Below, piece after piece: positions 6,481 to 15,106 of a stretch of 17,499 nt of DNA (position 1 is the stretch's first letter; each line of letters starts with the position of its first letter). The stretch is from the NCBI GenBank assembly GCA_035526825.1, contig DATLBT010000100.1, positions 1 through 17,499 on the forward strand. The letters are read 5' to 3'. The notes beneath the pieces are model-generated. The model did no database searches. It was not told the DNA's origin and worked only from the letters and a program-made list of their open reading frames with translations. Made by a program: the position numbers and the translations under genes. This stretch comes from JACPFV01 sp035526825 (GTDB lineage Bacteria; Pseudomonadota; Gammaproteobacteria; Nevskiales; Nevskiaceae).

Positions 6481-6520
6481 TGCACCCCTTTTCCGACCCC
6501 AAACCTTTCGGAGCCGCTGC

Positions 6521-7540
6521 ATGAACGAGAAAATACTCAACGCCACCGCACAGGCCATGGTCGCCAGGGGCCGCGGCATCCTCGCCGCCGACGAGAGCAC
6601 CAGCACCATCGGCAAGCGCTTCGATGGCATCAAGGTCGAGAACACCGAGGAAAACCGCCGCGCCTACCGCGACTTGCTGTTTACCGCTTCGGGCCTCGAG
6701 AAATACACCAGCGGCGTGATCTTCTATGAAGAAACGCTGTTCCAGAAATCGAGCGACGGCACGCCGTTCACCAAGCTGCTCGCCAGGAAGAACATCATCC
6801 CCGGCATCAAGGTCGACAAGGGCGCCAAGGACCTTCCCGGCGCGCCGGGCGAAACGATTACCGAGGGCCTAGACGGCCTGCGCGAGCGACTGACCAAGTA
6901 CAAGGAAGCGGGTGCCCGCTTCGCCAAGTGGCGCGGCGTGATCACCATCGGCAAGGGCATCCCGAGCGATTATTGCATCCACACCAACGCGCACGCGCTC
7001 GCGCGCTACGCCGCGCTGTGCCAGGAGCAGGACATCGTGCCGATCGTCGAGCCGGAAGTCCTGATGGACGCCGACAACACGATCGAGGTGTGCGAGGACG
7101 TCACCGACCGCACGCTGAAGGCGGTGTTCGACGAGCTTTATCGCCAGCGCGTGGTGCTCGAGGGCATCGTGCTGAAGCCCAACATGGTCATCAGCGGCAA
7201 GAAGTGCAAGGTGCAGGCGGACCGCAAGACGGTGGCCGCACGCACGCTCGCCGTGCTGAAGCGTCACGTGCCGGCCACCGTGCCGGGCATCGCGTTCCTG
7301 TCGGGCGGCCAGTCGGACGAGGACGCCACCGCGCATCTCGACGAGATGAACAAACTTGGCGGCGGTCCGTGGGTGTTGTCGTTCTCCTACGGCCGCGCGC
7401 TGCAGGCCGCCGCGCTGAAGGCGTGGTCGGGCAAGGCCGGCAACGTCACGGCCGGGCAAAAAGCCTACCTGCACCGCGCCAAGATGAACGGGCTTGCTGC
7501 CGTAGGCGAGTGGCAACAGAAGCTGGAAAAAGCCGCGTAG
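6521..7540 (+). CDS. Class I fructose-bisphosphate aldolase
   Basis: This 339-aa cytoplasmic enzyme cleaves fructose 1,6-bisphosphate to dihydroxyacetone phosphate and glyceraldehyde 3-phosphate by Schiff-base chemistry. Motifs appear in the order of vertebrate-type class I aldolases. RGRGILAADESTSTIGKRF is at residues 16-34, with Asp24 matching the catalytic Asp. FAKWRGVITIG holds Lys136. EGIVLKPNMVISG holds the Schiff-base Lys219. IAFLSGGQSDEDATAHL and WVLSFSYGRALQ are further phosphate and structural blocks. ATG 6521 has GGAG 7 nt upstream. This eukaryote-like class I form, rather than the metal-dependent class II, is known in Xanthomonadales. No other glycolytic gene is adjacent, and the SDR gene follows after a repeat. 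Confidence 0.96.
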   Translation: MNEKILNATAQAMVARGRGILAADESTSTIGKRFDGIKVENTEENRRAYRDLLFTASGLEKYTSGVIFYEETLFQKSSDGTPFTKLLARKNIIPGIKVDKGAKDLPGAPGETITEGLDGLRERLTKYKEAGARFAKWRGVITIGKGIPSDYCIHTNAHALARYAALCQEQDIVPIVEPEVLMDADNTIEVCEDVTDRTLKAVFDELYRQRVVLEGIVLKPNMVISGKKCKVQADRKTVAARTLAVLKRHVPATVPGIAFLSGGQSDEDATAHLDEMNKLGGGPWVLSFSYGRALQAAALKAWSGKAGNVTAGQKAYLHRAKMNGLAAVGEWQQKLEKAA

Positions 7541-7547
7541 TTTTTTA

Positions 7548-7586
7548 CCCTCTCCCCGCTCCGCGGGGAGAGGGCAGGGTGAGGGG
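7548..7586 (+). repeat. Palindromic repeat with GTGAGGGG tail, copy B (aldolase-SDR gap)
   Basis: CCCTCTCCCCGC (7548-7559) and GCGGGGAGAGGG (7563-7574) form a perfect 12-bp stem with loop TCC, followed by CAG and GGTGAGGGG. The core matches copy A at 4929-4965. It begins 8 bp after the aldolase stop, behind a T6 run that lies on the wrong side for a plus-strand terminator. The tail abuts the SDR start region and supplies GAGGGG as a ribosome binding site. Confidence 0.7.
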
Positions 7587-7595
7587 ATGGCAGGA

Positions 7596-8390
7596 ATGAC
7601 GGACCTGACGGGCAAGGTTGTCTGGATCACGGGCGCCTCGAGTGGCATCGGCGAGGCGATGGCGATCGCGGCCAGCCAGCGCGGCGCGAAAGTCATCCTG
7701 TCGGCGCGGCGCCAAAACGAGCTGGAGCGTGTGAAACAGCTCTGCGCAAATCCCGCGCAGTGCGCGGTGCTGCAGGTAGACCTCATGCAGATCGGTGACG
7801 GCACGGCCATCGTGCGCGAGGCCGAAAAGTGCTTCGGCCCGGTCGACGTTCTGGTGAACAACGCCGGCATCTCGCAACGCTCGATGGTGCTCGACACCAG
7901 CCTCGAGGTGTACCGCCAGATCTTCGAGCTGGATTTCTTCGCCACGGTCGCGCTGACCAAGGCCGTGTTGCCGTCGATGATCCAGCGCCGTGGCGGCCAC
8001 GTGGTGGTCGTATCGAGCGTCGTGGGTTACATCAGTTCCGCAATGCGCTCCGGCTACTCGGCCGCCAAGCACGCGCTGCACGGCTTCTACGACGCGGCTC
8101 GCGCCGAGCATTGGCGCGATGGCGTGAAATTCACGCTGGCCTGCCCGGGCTACATCCGCACCAACGTCACGCTCAACGCCGTCGACGGCAAGGGCGGCAC
8201 GTGGGGCAAGATGGACCCGAGCATCGCCAAGGGCGTGGCGCCGGAGGTTTGCGCCGAGAAGATCTGGCGCGCGGTGGAGAAGGAGCGCGATGAAGTGCTG
8301 GTCGGCAAGGAGGCGCTGGTGGTGTACCTGAAGCGCTTCCTGCCCGGCGTGTTCTCCTACGCGATCAAGAGGGCGAACCCGATCCAGTAG
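7596..8390 (+). CDS. Short-chain dehydrogenase/reductase (DHRS7-like SDR)
   Basis: From ATG 7596 this encodes a 264-aa classical SDR. It has the cofactor motif VWITGASSGIGEAM (TGxxxGxG, residues 12-19), NNAG at 88-91, and the catalytic set Ser141, Tyr154 and Lys158 (SSVVGY ... GYSAAK). The sequence resembles the DHRS7/DltE-like group, whose bacterial members are mostly uncharacterised NAD(P)-dependent oxidoreductases; the substrate cannot be told. An upstream in-frame ATG at 7587 would touch GAGGGG with no spacing, while 7596 has GAGGGG 9 nt upstream, so 7596 is preferred. The C-terminal KRFLPGVFSYAIKR is basic and hydrophobic and might contact membrane. It is convergent with the hydrolase gene. 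Confidence 0.9.
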   Translation: MTDLTGKVVWITGASSGIGEAMAIAASQRGAKVILSARRQNELERVKQLCANPAQCAVLQVDLMQIGDGTAIVREAEKCFGPVDVLVNNAGISQRSMVLDTSLEVYRQIFELDFFATVALTKAVLPSMIQRRGGHVVVVSSVVGYISSAMRSGYSAAKHALHGFYDAARAEHWRDGVKFTLACPGYIRTNVTLNAVDGKGGTWGKMDPSIAKGVAPEVCAEKIWRAVEKERDEVLVGKEALVVYLKRFLPGVFSYAIKRANPIQ

Positions 8391-8398
8391 CAGCAGCG

Positions 8399-8505
8399 CG
8401 CTCTGTGGGAGCAGCAGAGCGCTCTGTGGGAGGGCCCCTGGGCCCGACGTTGTTGGCTACCTGAAACATCGGGGCCAGGGCCCCTCCCACAAGAGCCCTC
8501 CCACA
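8399..8505. repeat. Nested inverted repeat between convergent genes, probable bidirectional terminator
   Basis: A 23-nt arm starting TGTGGGAGGGCCCCTGG (8425-8447) faces its near-perfect complement ending CCCTCCCACA (8469-8491), 21 of 23 matching, with a 21-nt loop. An extra TGTGGGAG lies upstream inside a direct repeat CGCTCTGTGGGAG (8399-8411 and 8420-8432), and an extra CTCCCACA lies downstream (8498-8505). TGTGGGAG...CTCCCACA palindromes with long loops are frequent intergenic REP/REPIN-like elements in Pseudomonas and Xanthomonadales. Lying between the SDR and hydrolase stop codons, it can fold on both transcripts. Confidence 0.75.
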
Positions 8506-8510
8506 AAATC

Positions 8511-9485
8511 TCAGCGGCGTTCGTGGTCCCGGAACATCTCCAGCACCCGCTGCTCCGCCCAGCTGCGCAGGCGGAAATTCTCGACGAAGCCGCAATGGCC
8601 GCCGTGTTTGGGCGCCAGCAGGCGCAGGCCTGGCGCATCGACGATGCCGTCGAAGTCCGCGAACGGCACCACAGGGTCATCCTGCGACGTAACAATTGCC
8701 AGCGGCGATTTCGAGGCTTTCAGGATCTCCGGCGTCAGCGTGTAGGCTGCGAGATATTTGTCGAGCTGGCCGTATTCGGTGTATTGCTCGACGAAGCGCG
8801 CGGTGATGTCGGTGAAGTTGGTCATGCCCATGACGTCGGCGAAGTCATACTTGCCGGGCCAGGCCTCGGCCTTGGCCATCAGCGTCGCGCGCCACTTGCT
8901 GATGAAGTAGCGGTGGAACAGCGCGGGCCCTGTATCGAGGGCGCGTAGCGTCGCGCCGGGATTGATCGCGGGGCAGATGCCGACGGACAGGTCCGGCGCG
9001 ACCTCGTGCTCGTGCCCGCGCAGGCCCAGGCGCAACGCAAAATTGCCGCCGAGGGAGAACCCGACGACGAAGAACGGCCGGCTGCCATCGATCTTGCGGA
9101 TCGCGCGCAGTGCGCCGAGCACCTCACCGATGCGCGCAGAGTGAAACAGGTCTTCGTTGAGGTCGTGCGTGCCGCCATGGTCGCGCAGGTTGAGGCGGAA
9201 AACGTTGTAGCCGGCCTCGAACAGCGTGATGGCGAACGACAGCAGGTACGCTGACTCATGGCTTCCCTCCCAGCCGTGGATCAGCACCACCAGGCCCTTG
9301 CTGTTGGCCGGCTGCTTCGTATGCAGTCCGACCAGTCGGATGCCGTCTCCGCAGTCCAGCACGTGACGCTCCGCGAGGCGGATCAGCGCGTGGCCGCGGC
9401 GCGGCCAGTTGCGCACCTTGAGCGAGGCTAGCGCCGACTGCACGTGCGCGTGGCGCAGCGGCCACGTCGGCTCGAAAGTGGTCAT
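8511..9485 (-). CDS. YheT-family alpha/beta hydrolase
   Basis: This 324-aa alpha/beta-hydrolase fold protein belongs to the YheT/EMB8-like group. The motifs are VVLIHGWEGS (oxyanion region, residues 66-75), FRLNLRDHGGT, the nucleophile elbow VGFSLGGNFA with Ser144, TSQDDPVVPF with Asp270, and HGGHCGFVE with His297. These give a complete Ser-Asp-His triad. Family members are cytoplasmic esterases or unassigned hydrolases; the natural substrate is unknown. The ATG overlaps the dapE stop by 4 bp (ATGA), so it is the last gene of the map-glnD-dapD-dapE run and probably translationally coupled to dapE, though no lysine-pathway role is known. The stop lies just before the nested inverted repeat. 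Confidence 0.92.
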   Translation of the reverse strand: MTTFEPTWPLRHAHVQSALASLKVRNWPRRGHALIRLAERHVLDCGDGIRLVGLHTKQPANSKGLVVLIHGWEGSHESAYLLSFAITLFEAGYNVFRLNLRDHGGTHDLNEDLFHSARIGEVLGALRAIRKIDGSRPFFVVGFSLGGNFALRLGLRGHEHEVAPDLSVGICPAINPGATLRALDTGPALFHRYFISKWRATLMAKAEAWPGKYDFADVMGMTNFTDITARFVEQYTEYGQLDKYLAAYTLTPEILKASKSPLAIVTSQDDPVVPFADFDGIVDAPGLRLLAPKHGGHCGFVENFRLRSWAEQRVLEMFRDHERR

Positions 9486-10606
9486 GACGCCAGCAGCGTA
9501 TCAAGCAGCCGCTCGTAGATGCGCGACAGCGGCTCGAGGTCGTCGATGCGCACGCGCTCGTCGACCTGGTGAATCGTCGCGTTGACCGGCCCGATCTCCA
9601 CGACCTGCGCGCCAAGCGGCGCCAGGAAGCGGCCATCCGAGGTGCCGCCGCCGGTAAACAGCTCCGGCTTGCGGCCGGTGACCTCGGCGACGGCCGCGGT
9701 GGCGGCGCGCGTCAGCGTGCCGGGGCCGGTGTAATAGGGCTCGCCGGTGTGCCACCAGCGCGCCTCGTGCCGCGGCAGGTGCTTGTCGAGCACCGCGGTG
9801 ACGCGCGCCTTGATCGTCTCGGCCGTCAGCTCGGTCGAGTAGCGGAAGTTGAAGACGCAGTCCGCCTCGCCCGGGATCACATTGTTGGCGCCGGTGCCGC
9901 CGCGGATATTGGAAACCTGGAACGAGGTTGGCGGAAAGTGCGCGTTGCCCTGATCCCACTCGAGCGCCATCAATTCGGCGAGCGCCGGTGCGAGCCGGTG
10001 GATCGGGTTGTCGGCCTTGAGTGGATAGGCAACGTGGCCCTGCTTGCCGAGCACGCGCAAGTCGCAGCCGACCGACCCGCGTCGTCCCACCACGATGCGG
10101 TCGCCGAGCGCCGCGGCGGCCGTCGCTTCGCCGACGATCGCGTAGTCCGGCTTCACGCCGCGCTGCCGCAGGATCTCCGCCACGTACTGGGTGCCGTAAC
10201 GGCACGGTCCTTCCTCGTCGCTCGTGACGAGCAGGGCGAGGGTGCCGCGAGCCGCTCCCCGGCGCGCCACGCGCTCCGCCGCGCAGGTCATCGCTGCAAG
10301 CCCGCTTTTCATGTCGGCCGCGCCGCGACCGTGCAGGAAGCCCTCGCGGCGCGAGGGCTGGAACGGGTCGCTGGCCCAGGCTGAGAGCGGGCCCGTGGGC
10401 ACGACATCCGTGTGCCCGGCGAGGATCACCAGCGGCGCGCCGCCGCCGAAGGTTGCCCACAGGTTGGTGACGCCTTCGGCGTTGAGGTATTCGAGCGTAA
10501 AGCCCGCCGCCTTCAACCGGCTGCCGATGAGCTCGCAGCAACCGGCGTCGTCCGGAGTCAGCGAGCGTCGCGCAATCAGCGCCTCGGTCAGCGCCAGCGT
10601 ATCCAT
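9482..10606 (-). CDS. dapE: N-succinyl-L,L-diaminopimelate desuccinylase
   Basis: From ATG 10606 this is 374 aa, an M20-family two-zinc enzyme that removes succinate from N-succinyl-L,L-DAP in lysine and cell-wall synthesis. Metal ligands and catalytic residues are all visible: AGHTDVVPTG (His65, Asp67), GRGAADMKSG (Asp98), TSDEEG (Glu131 catalytic base, Glu132), VGEATA (Glu160) and NATIHQVDE (His346). The dimerisation-domain blocks QGHVAYP and NIRGGTGANNVIPG match the family. An ATG at 10615 would add three residues, but it lies inside an inverted repeat filling the dapD-dapE gap. Neither start has a proper Shine-Dalgarno; ACAGGG directly abuts 10606. The stop overlaps the hydrolase start. 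The arsC-like gene that often precedes dapE is absent. Confidence 0.94.
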   Translation of the reverse strand: MDTLALTEALIARRSLTPDDAGCCELIGSRLKAAGFTLEYLNAEGVTNLWATFGGGAPLVILAGHTDVVPTGPLSAWASDPFQPSRREGFLHGRGAADMKSGLAAMTCAAERVARRGAARGTLALLVTSDEEGPCRYGTQYVAEILRQRGVKPDYAIVGEATAAAALGDRIVVGRRGSVGCDLRVLGKQGHVAYPLKADNPIHRLAPALAELMALEWDQGNAHFPPTSFQVSNIRGGTGANNVIPGEADCVFNFRYSTELTAETIKARVTAVLDKHLPRHEARWWHTGEPYYTGPGTLTRAATAAVAEVTGRKPELFTGGGTSDGRFLAPLGAQVVEIGPVNATIHQVDERVRIDDLEPLSRIYERLLDTLLAS

Positions 10607-10609
10607 CCC

Positions 10610-10692
10610 TGTCATTTCGAGCGTAGCGAGGAATCGCGTCCCGACCGGGATGCGCGCCCGGAACGCGATCCTTCGCTGCGCTCAGGATGACA
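10610..10692. repeat. Imperfect 30-bp inverted repeat filling the dapD-dapE gap
   Basis: The arm beginning TGTCATTTCGAGCG (10610-10639) and the arm ending GCTCAGGATGACA (10663-10692) are complementary at 24 of 30 positions, with a 23-nt centre. Such TGTCATxCxGAGCGxAGCGAxGxATC palindromes are familiar dispersed elements in many bacterial genomes. The dapD stop lies 5 bp beyond one arm and the first possible dapE ATG lies within the other, so the element accounts for essentially the whole junction. Confidence 0.75.
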
Positions 10693-10697
10693 AATGG

Positions 10698-11516
<819 letters not shown>

Positions 11517-11525
11517 GGCTTGTTC

Positions 11526-14243
11526 CTAGGCGACTTCGCGTGGCGCGGTGAGGTGGAAGTCCTCGCTGATGAAATCGCCGCGATTCAGCGTGCGCGTCAG
11601 CACCTCGCGCAGCTCGTCCAGCACTTCTTCGGATTCGAGCGGCCGGTGGTCGCGGTCGGTGATGAAAAACACGTCCTCGGCACGCTCGCCGACGGTGTTG
11701 ACCTTCGCGGCGTCGAGCAGGATGCCGCGGCGGTGGAACACGCGGCCGATCCAGGACAGGAGGCCGGGACGGTCGGCAGTGACCAGCTCGAGCAGGGTCC
11801 GGTTGCGTACCCGGTCCTGGCTGAAGAAGATCGTCGTCGGCGTGGTGAAGTGGCGCAGCCGCGCAGGCGTGCGGCGGTTGACCTCGACCACCGTCATGTC
11901 CGGGTCGGCCAGCACCTTGCGCAGCGCGGCACGGATCTCATCCAGCCGATGGCCGGGTGTCACCGCCGCGCCGTCGCCCTCGATGACGACGAACGAGTCG
12001 AGCACGTAGCCGTCGGCGGTCGTGTTGATGCGCGCATCGAGGATGTTGAGGCCGAGGCGCGCCAGCACGCCGGTCGCCAGGCCGAACAGGTGGTCGCGAT
12101 CGCGCATGTAGATGAACACGGTGGTGCCGCGGCCGCTCACCGGCTGTACCAGGATCAGCGGCAGGCTGCCGTCGCTCGCGGCGCGGATTTCCGGCAGGTG
12201 CCAGGCCAGCTCGCCCGGCGTGTGGCGCAGGAAATAGTCGGCTTCGAAGCGTTGCCACACGGCTTCCGCTTCGTCCCGCGCAACCTTCGACTTCTTCAAC
12301 AGTGGCAGCGCCATCGCCTTCTGCTCCTGCACTGCCTCTTCGAGCTTGATCGGGTCATGCAGGCCGCGCTCGAGCGCGCGCGCCGTCGAGCGATACAGCT
12401 GGACCAGCAGGCTCTCGCGCCACGAGTTCCACAGGGCGGGGTTGGTGGCGCGGATGTCGGCGCAGGTCAGCAGGAAGATGTAGTCGAGTCGCATGCGATC
12501 GCCGATGCGCTGGGCAAAGGCGTTGATCACTTCGGGATCCGAGACATCCTGCTTCTGCGCGGTCAGCGACATCAGCAAGTGTTTGCGCACAAGCCACGCC
12601 ACCAGTTCCGCGTCCTTGTGCGACAGGCCGTGGTCGAGGCAGAACCGCTCGGCGTCGCCCGAGCCGATCTCGGAGTGGTCGCCGCCACGGCCCTTGGCGA
12701 TGTCATGGAACAGCCCGGCGAAATAAAGCAGCTCCGGCTTCTCGATGCTGCGCATCACTTCGTTGGCGAATGGCAGCTCGCTCCTGAACTCATCCATCGC
12801 GAACCGGCGCAGGTTGCGCACGACGTAGAGCGTGTGCTCGTCGACCGTCAGCGTGTGGAACAGGTCGTACTGCATGTGCCCGATGACGAGGCCGAACGCC
12901 GGCAAATACCGGCCGAGTACGCCGTAGCGATTCATGCGCCGCAGGTTGCGCGTGAGGCCGGTGCCTTCGCGGAACATGTCGAGGAACAGCGCGCGGGCGC
13001 GCACGTCGCCACGCAGGCCCTCGTCGACCAGCCGGCGGTCGCGCCGGATCAGGCGCAGGGTTTCGGCCCGGATGCCCTCGAGCTTCGGGTTCTGCTGCAG
13101 CAAAAGGAAAATCTCCAGCAGCGCGTAGGGATTGCGCCGGAACACATCGGTGCTGCGCGCCTCGATCGTGTTGCCCCGCACCTGGAAGCGCGCGTTGAGC
13201 GGCCTTGGCTTGCCGGCATCGGGCCGCAGGATGGCCTCGTCGAACAACTGCAGCAAGAGGTCGTTGAGGCATGACAGTGACTTGATGGTGCGGTAGTACA
13301 GCTGCATGAACTGCTCGACCGCGCGGTTCTTGTTGTCGTCGACGTAGCCGAACAGTGCGGCAACCTTCACCTGGTGGTCGAACAGCAGCCGCTCTTCCCT
13401 GCGACCGGTCAGCATGTGCAGCGCGAAGCGCACGCGCCAGAGGAAATCCTGGCCGGCAAACAGGTCCGAGCATTCCTGCGGCGTCAGGAAGCCCTTTTCC
13501 TTGAGCTCGTGGAGCGTCTGCGCGCCGAAGTGGCGCTTGGCCACCCACGCGATGGTGTGGATGTCGCGCAAACCGCCCGGGCCCTCCTTGATGTTGGGCT
13601 CCAGCTTGTAGCCGGTGTCGTCGAACTTGCGGTGGCGCTTCTTCTGCTCTTCGACCTTGGCCTTGTAGAACTCGGCGACCGGCCACACCTTGTCGGGATC
13701 GAGCGCCGCCTGCATCGCGTGGAACAGTGCGGAGTCGCCCATCAGCGGCCGCGATTCCAGCAGCGTCGTCATGATGGTGATGTCCTCGCCGGCGAGCTTC
13801 ACGCAATCCTTGACACTGCGCACCGACGAGCCGATCTCGAGGCCCATGTCCCATAAAAAAGCCAGGAACGGCTCGATCAACCCGCGCACCTTGTCGAGCG
13901 CCTTCGGCTCGTGCAACAGCAACAGGTCGATGTCGGAGTGGGGCAGCAGCTCGCCGCGGCCGTAGCCGCCGACCGCGACCAGCGCGACGCCGCCCACTTC
14001 CTCCGGCATGAAACGCAGCCAGGCTTCGCGCAGCACCTCATCGACGAGGAACGAGCGCGCGCGCACCAGAGATTCCGCGGGCGTGCCTTCCGTGAACAGG
14101 CCGTAGAGCCGCTGGCGCCCCCAGTTGAGCGTGTCGCGGAACGCAGCGACGGGCCTGCCCGGCACCGCGAGCCGCGCGCGCACGCTGGACGCCGAGAAGA
14201 TCGAGGCTTCGTCCTCGAGCTCCAGCTCCAGCTCGAGCCCCAT
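11526..14243 (-). CDS. glnD: Bifunctional uridylyltransferase/uridylyl-removing enzyme
   Basis: The 905-aa protein is the nitrogen sensor that uridylylates PII under nitrogen limitation and deuridylylates it when glutamine is high. Domains in order: the nucleotidyltransferase with VGGYGRGELLPHSDIDLLLL (residues 91-110, Asp104 and Asp106 binding metal), a helical linker, the HD domain with AGLFHDIAKGRGGDHSEIG (His513-Asp514), and two C-terminal ACT domains (from about residue 715 and 820) that bind glutamine. Length is close to E. coli GlnD (890). The N-terminus carries an odd Leu-Glu alternation, LELELELED, written as a short hexanucleotide repeat. The ATG overlaps the map TGA by one base (TGATG), and the stop is part of the dapD ribosome binding site. 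Confidence 0.97.
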   Translation of the reverse strand: MGLELELELEDEASIFSASSVRARLAVPGRPVAAFRDTLNWGRQRLYGLFTEGTPAESLVRARSFLVDEVLREAWLRFMPEEVGGVALVAVGGYGRGELLPHSDIDLLLLHEPKALDKVRGLIEPFLAFLWDMGLEIGSSVRSVKDCVKLAGEDITIMTTLLESRPLMGDSALFHAMQAALDPDKVWPVAEFYKAKVEEQKKRHRKFDDTGYKLEPNIKEGPGGLRDIHTIAWVAKRHFGAQTLHELKEKGFLTPQECSDLFAGQDFLWRVRFALHMLTGRREERLLFDHQVKVAALFGYVDDNKNRAVEQFMQLYYRTIKSLSCLNDLLLQLFDEAILRPDAGKPRPLNARFQVRGNTIEARSTDVFRRNPYALLEIFLLLQQNPKLEGIRAETLRLIRRDRRLVDEGLRGDVRARALFLDMFREGTGLTRNLRRMNRYGVLGRYLPAFGLVIGHMQYDLFHTLTVDEHTLYVVRNLRRFAMDEFRSELPFANEVMRSIEKPELLYFAGLFHDIAKGRGGDHSEIGSGDAERFCLDHGLSHKDAELVAWLVRKHLLMSLTAQKQDVSDPEVINAFAQRIGDRMRLDYIFLLTCADIRATNPALWNSWRESLLVQLYRSTARALERGLHDPIKLEEAVQEQKAMALPLLKKSKVARDEAEAVWQRFEADYFLRHTPGELAWHLPEIRAASDGSLPLILVQPVSGRGTTVFIYMRDRDHLFGLATGVLARLGLNILDARINTTADGYVLDSFVVIEGDGAAVTPGHRLDEIRAALRKVLADPDMTVVEVNRRTPARLRHFTTPTTIFFSQDRVRNRTLLELVTADRPGLLSWIGRVFHRRGILLDAAKVNTVGERAEDVFFITDRDHRPLESEEVLDELREVLTRTLNRGDFISEDFHLTAPREVA

Positions 14244-15007
14244 CAGATTTCCCCGTTGCGGAGCGTCAGTACCTCGAAGCCGTCACCGGTGACGAGCACG
14301 GTGTGCTCCCATTGGGCCGACAGCGAGTGATCCTTGGTGACCACGGTCCAGCCGTCCGGCAGCAGGCGCACCTCGGGCCGGCCTGCGTTGATCATCGGCT
14401 CGATCGTCAGGGTCATGCCCGGCTCGAGCGGCATGCCGGTGCCCGGCGTGCCGTAGTGCAGTACCTGCGGATCCTCATGGAAGATCCGGCCGATGCCGTG
14501 GCCGCAGTACTCACGGACCACGGAAAAGCCCTGGCCCTCGGCGCATTTCTGGATGGCATGCCCGAGGTCGCCGAGGCGCGCGCCGGGACGCACCCGCTTG
14601 ATGCCCTCGACCATCGATGCATGGGCGGCCTCGCACAGGCGTCGGGCCAGCACCGGCGGCTCGCCGAGGTAGAACATGCGGCTGGTGTCGCCGTGGAAGC
14701 CGTCCTTGATGACGGTCACGTCGACGTTGAGGATGTCACCCTTCTTGAGCTTCTTCGGCCCCGGGATGCCGTGGCACACCACATGGTTGACCGAGGTGCA
14801 GATCGACTTGGGAAATCCCTTGTAATTCAACGGCGCCGGCGTGGCCTTCAGGGTGCCGGTGATGTAGTCGTGGCAGCGCGCGTCGAGGTCGTCGGTGGTA
14901 ACTCCGGGCTGGACGTGCGGCGCGATCATCATCAACACATCGCCCGCGAGCCGGCCGGCCTCGCGCATGAGGCGCTGCTCTTCTTTGGATTTTATGGTGA
15001 CGGGCAT
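14243..15007 (-). CDS. map: Type I methionine aminopeptidase
   Basis: The 254-aa enzyme removes the N-terminal Met from nascent proteins. All five metal ligands are visible: Asp96 and Asp107 (NVDVTVIKDGFHGDTS), His170 (YCGHGIGRIFHEDP), Glu203 (TLTIEPMINAG) and Glu234 (QWEHTVLVT). The substrate-side His79 is in VCHGIPGP. There is no N-terminal zinc-finger extension, so it is the short type Ia form. The start aligns with E. coli Map (MPVTIKSKEEQRLMREAGRL). The ATG is preceded directly by the heptamer array (AATCCC then ATG), so no Shine-Dalgarno is present. It diverges from rpsB, as map does in many gammaproteobacteria, and heads the operon with glnD (1-base overlap). Confidence 0.96.
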   Translation of the reverse strand: MPVTIKSKEEQRLMREAGRLAGDVLMMIAPHVQPGVTTDDLDARCHDYITGTLKATPAPLNYKGFPKSICTSVNHVVCHGIPGPKKLKKGDILNVDVTVIKDGFHGDTSRMFYLGEPPVLARRLCEAAHASMVEGIKRVRPGARLGDLGHAIQKCAEGQGFSVVREYCGHGIGRIFHEDPQVLHYGTPGTGMPLEPGMTLTIEPMINAGRPEVRLLPDGWTVVTKDHSLSAQWEHTVLVTGDGFEVLTLRNGEI

Positions 15008-15044
15008 GGGATTAGGGATTAGGGATTAGGGATTGGGGATTAGG
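15008..15044. repeat. GGGATTA heptamer tandem array abutting the map start codon
   Basis: Five consecutive heptamers are present: GGGATTA three times, GGGATTG, GGGATTA, then GG. The plus strand satisfies the G3-N4-G3 pattern for a G-quadruplex; the minus strand (map mRNA sense) reads CCCTAAT units that run straight into the map ATG. Similar GGGATT-type heptamers are common in Xanthomonadales intergenic regions. A C-rich complementary array follows 28 bp away. Confidence 0.85.
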
Positions 15045-15072
15045 AAAAGACTGAAAGGAATGCACTAGCTAC

Positions 15073-15100
15073 TAATCCCTGACCCCTAGCCCCTAATCCC
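15073..15100. repeat. Inverted, degenerate heptamer array (TAATCCC family)
   Basis: Four heptamers are present: TAATCCC, TGACCCC, TAGCCCC, TAATCCC. They are the reverse complement of the GGGATTA family, with two diverged units. Together with 15008-15044 they can form a long imperfect hairpin around a 28-nt loop. This array lies where the -35 box of the rpsB promoter would be. Confidence 0.75.
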
Positions 15101-15106
15101 TTCCCA

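Noticed and set aside
7541..7574. T6 and hairpin after the aldolase stop read as an intrinsic terminator.
   Set aside because: The T-run precedes the stem on the plus strand, so the order is wrong for termination of the aldolase transcript. The hairpin is better explained as repeat copy B.
6869..7960. A 363-codon minus-strand open frame across the aldolase-SDR gap.
   Set aside because: It is antisense to two well-supported genes and runs through the palindromic repeat; no recognisable protein family.
15008..15100. Heptamer arrays considered as a CRISPR array or telomere-like end.
   Set aside because: Units are 7 bp with no spacers, and the region lies inside a chromosome between two housekeeping genes. 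It is an intergenic tandem repeat.
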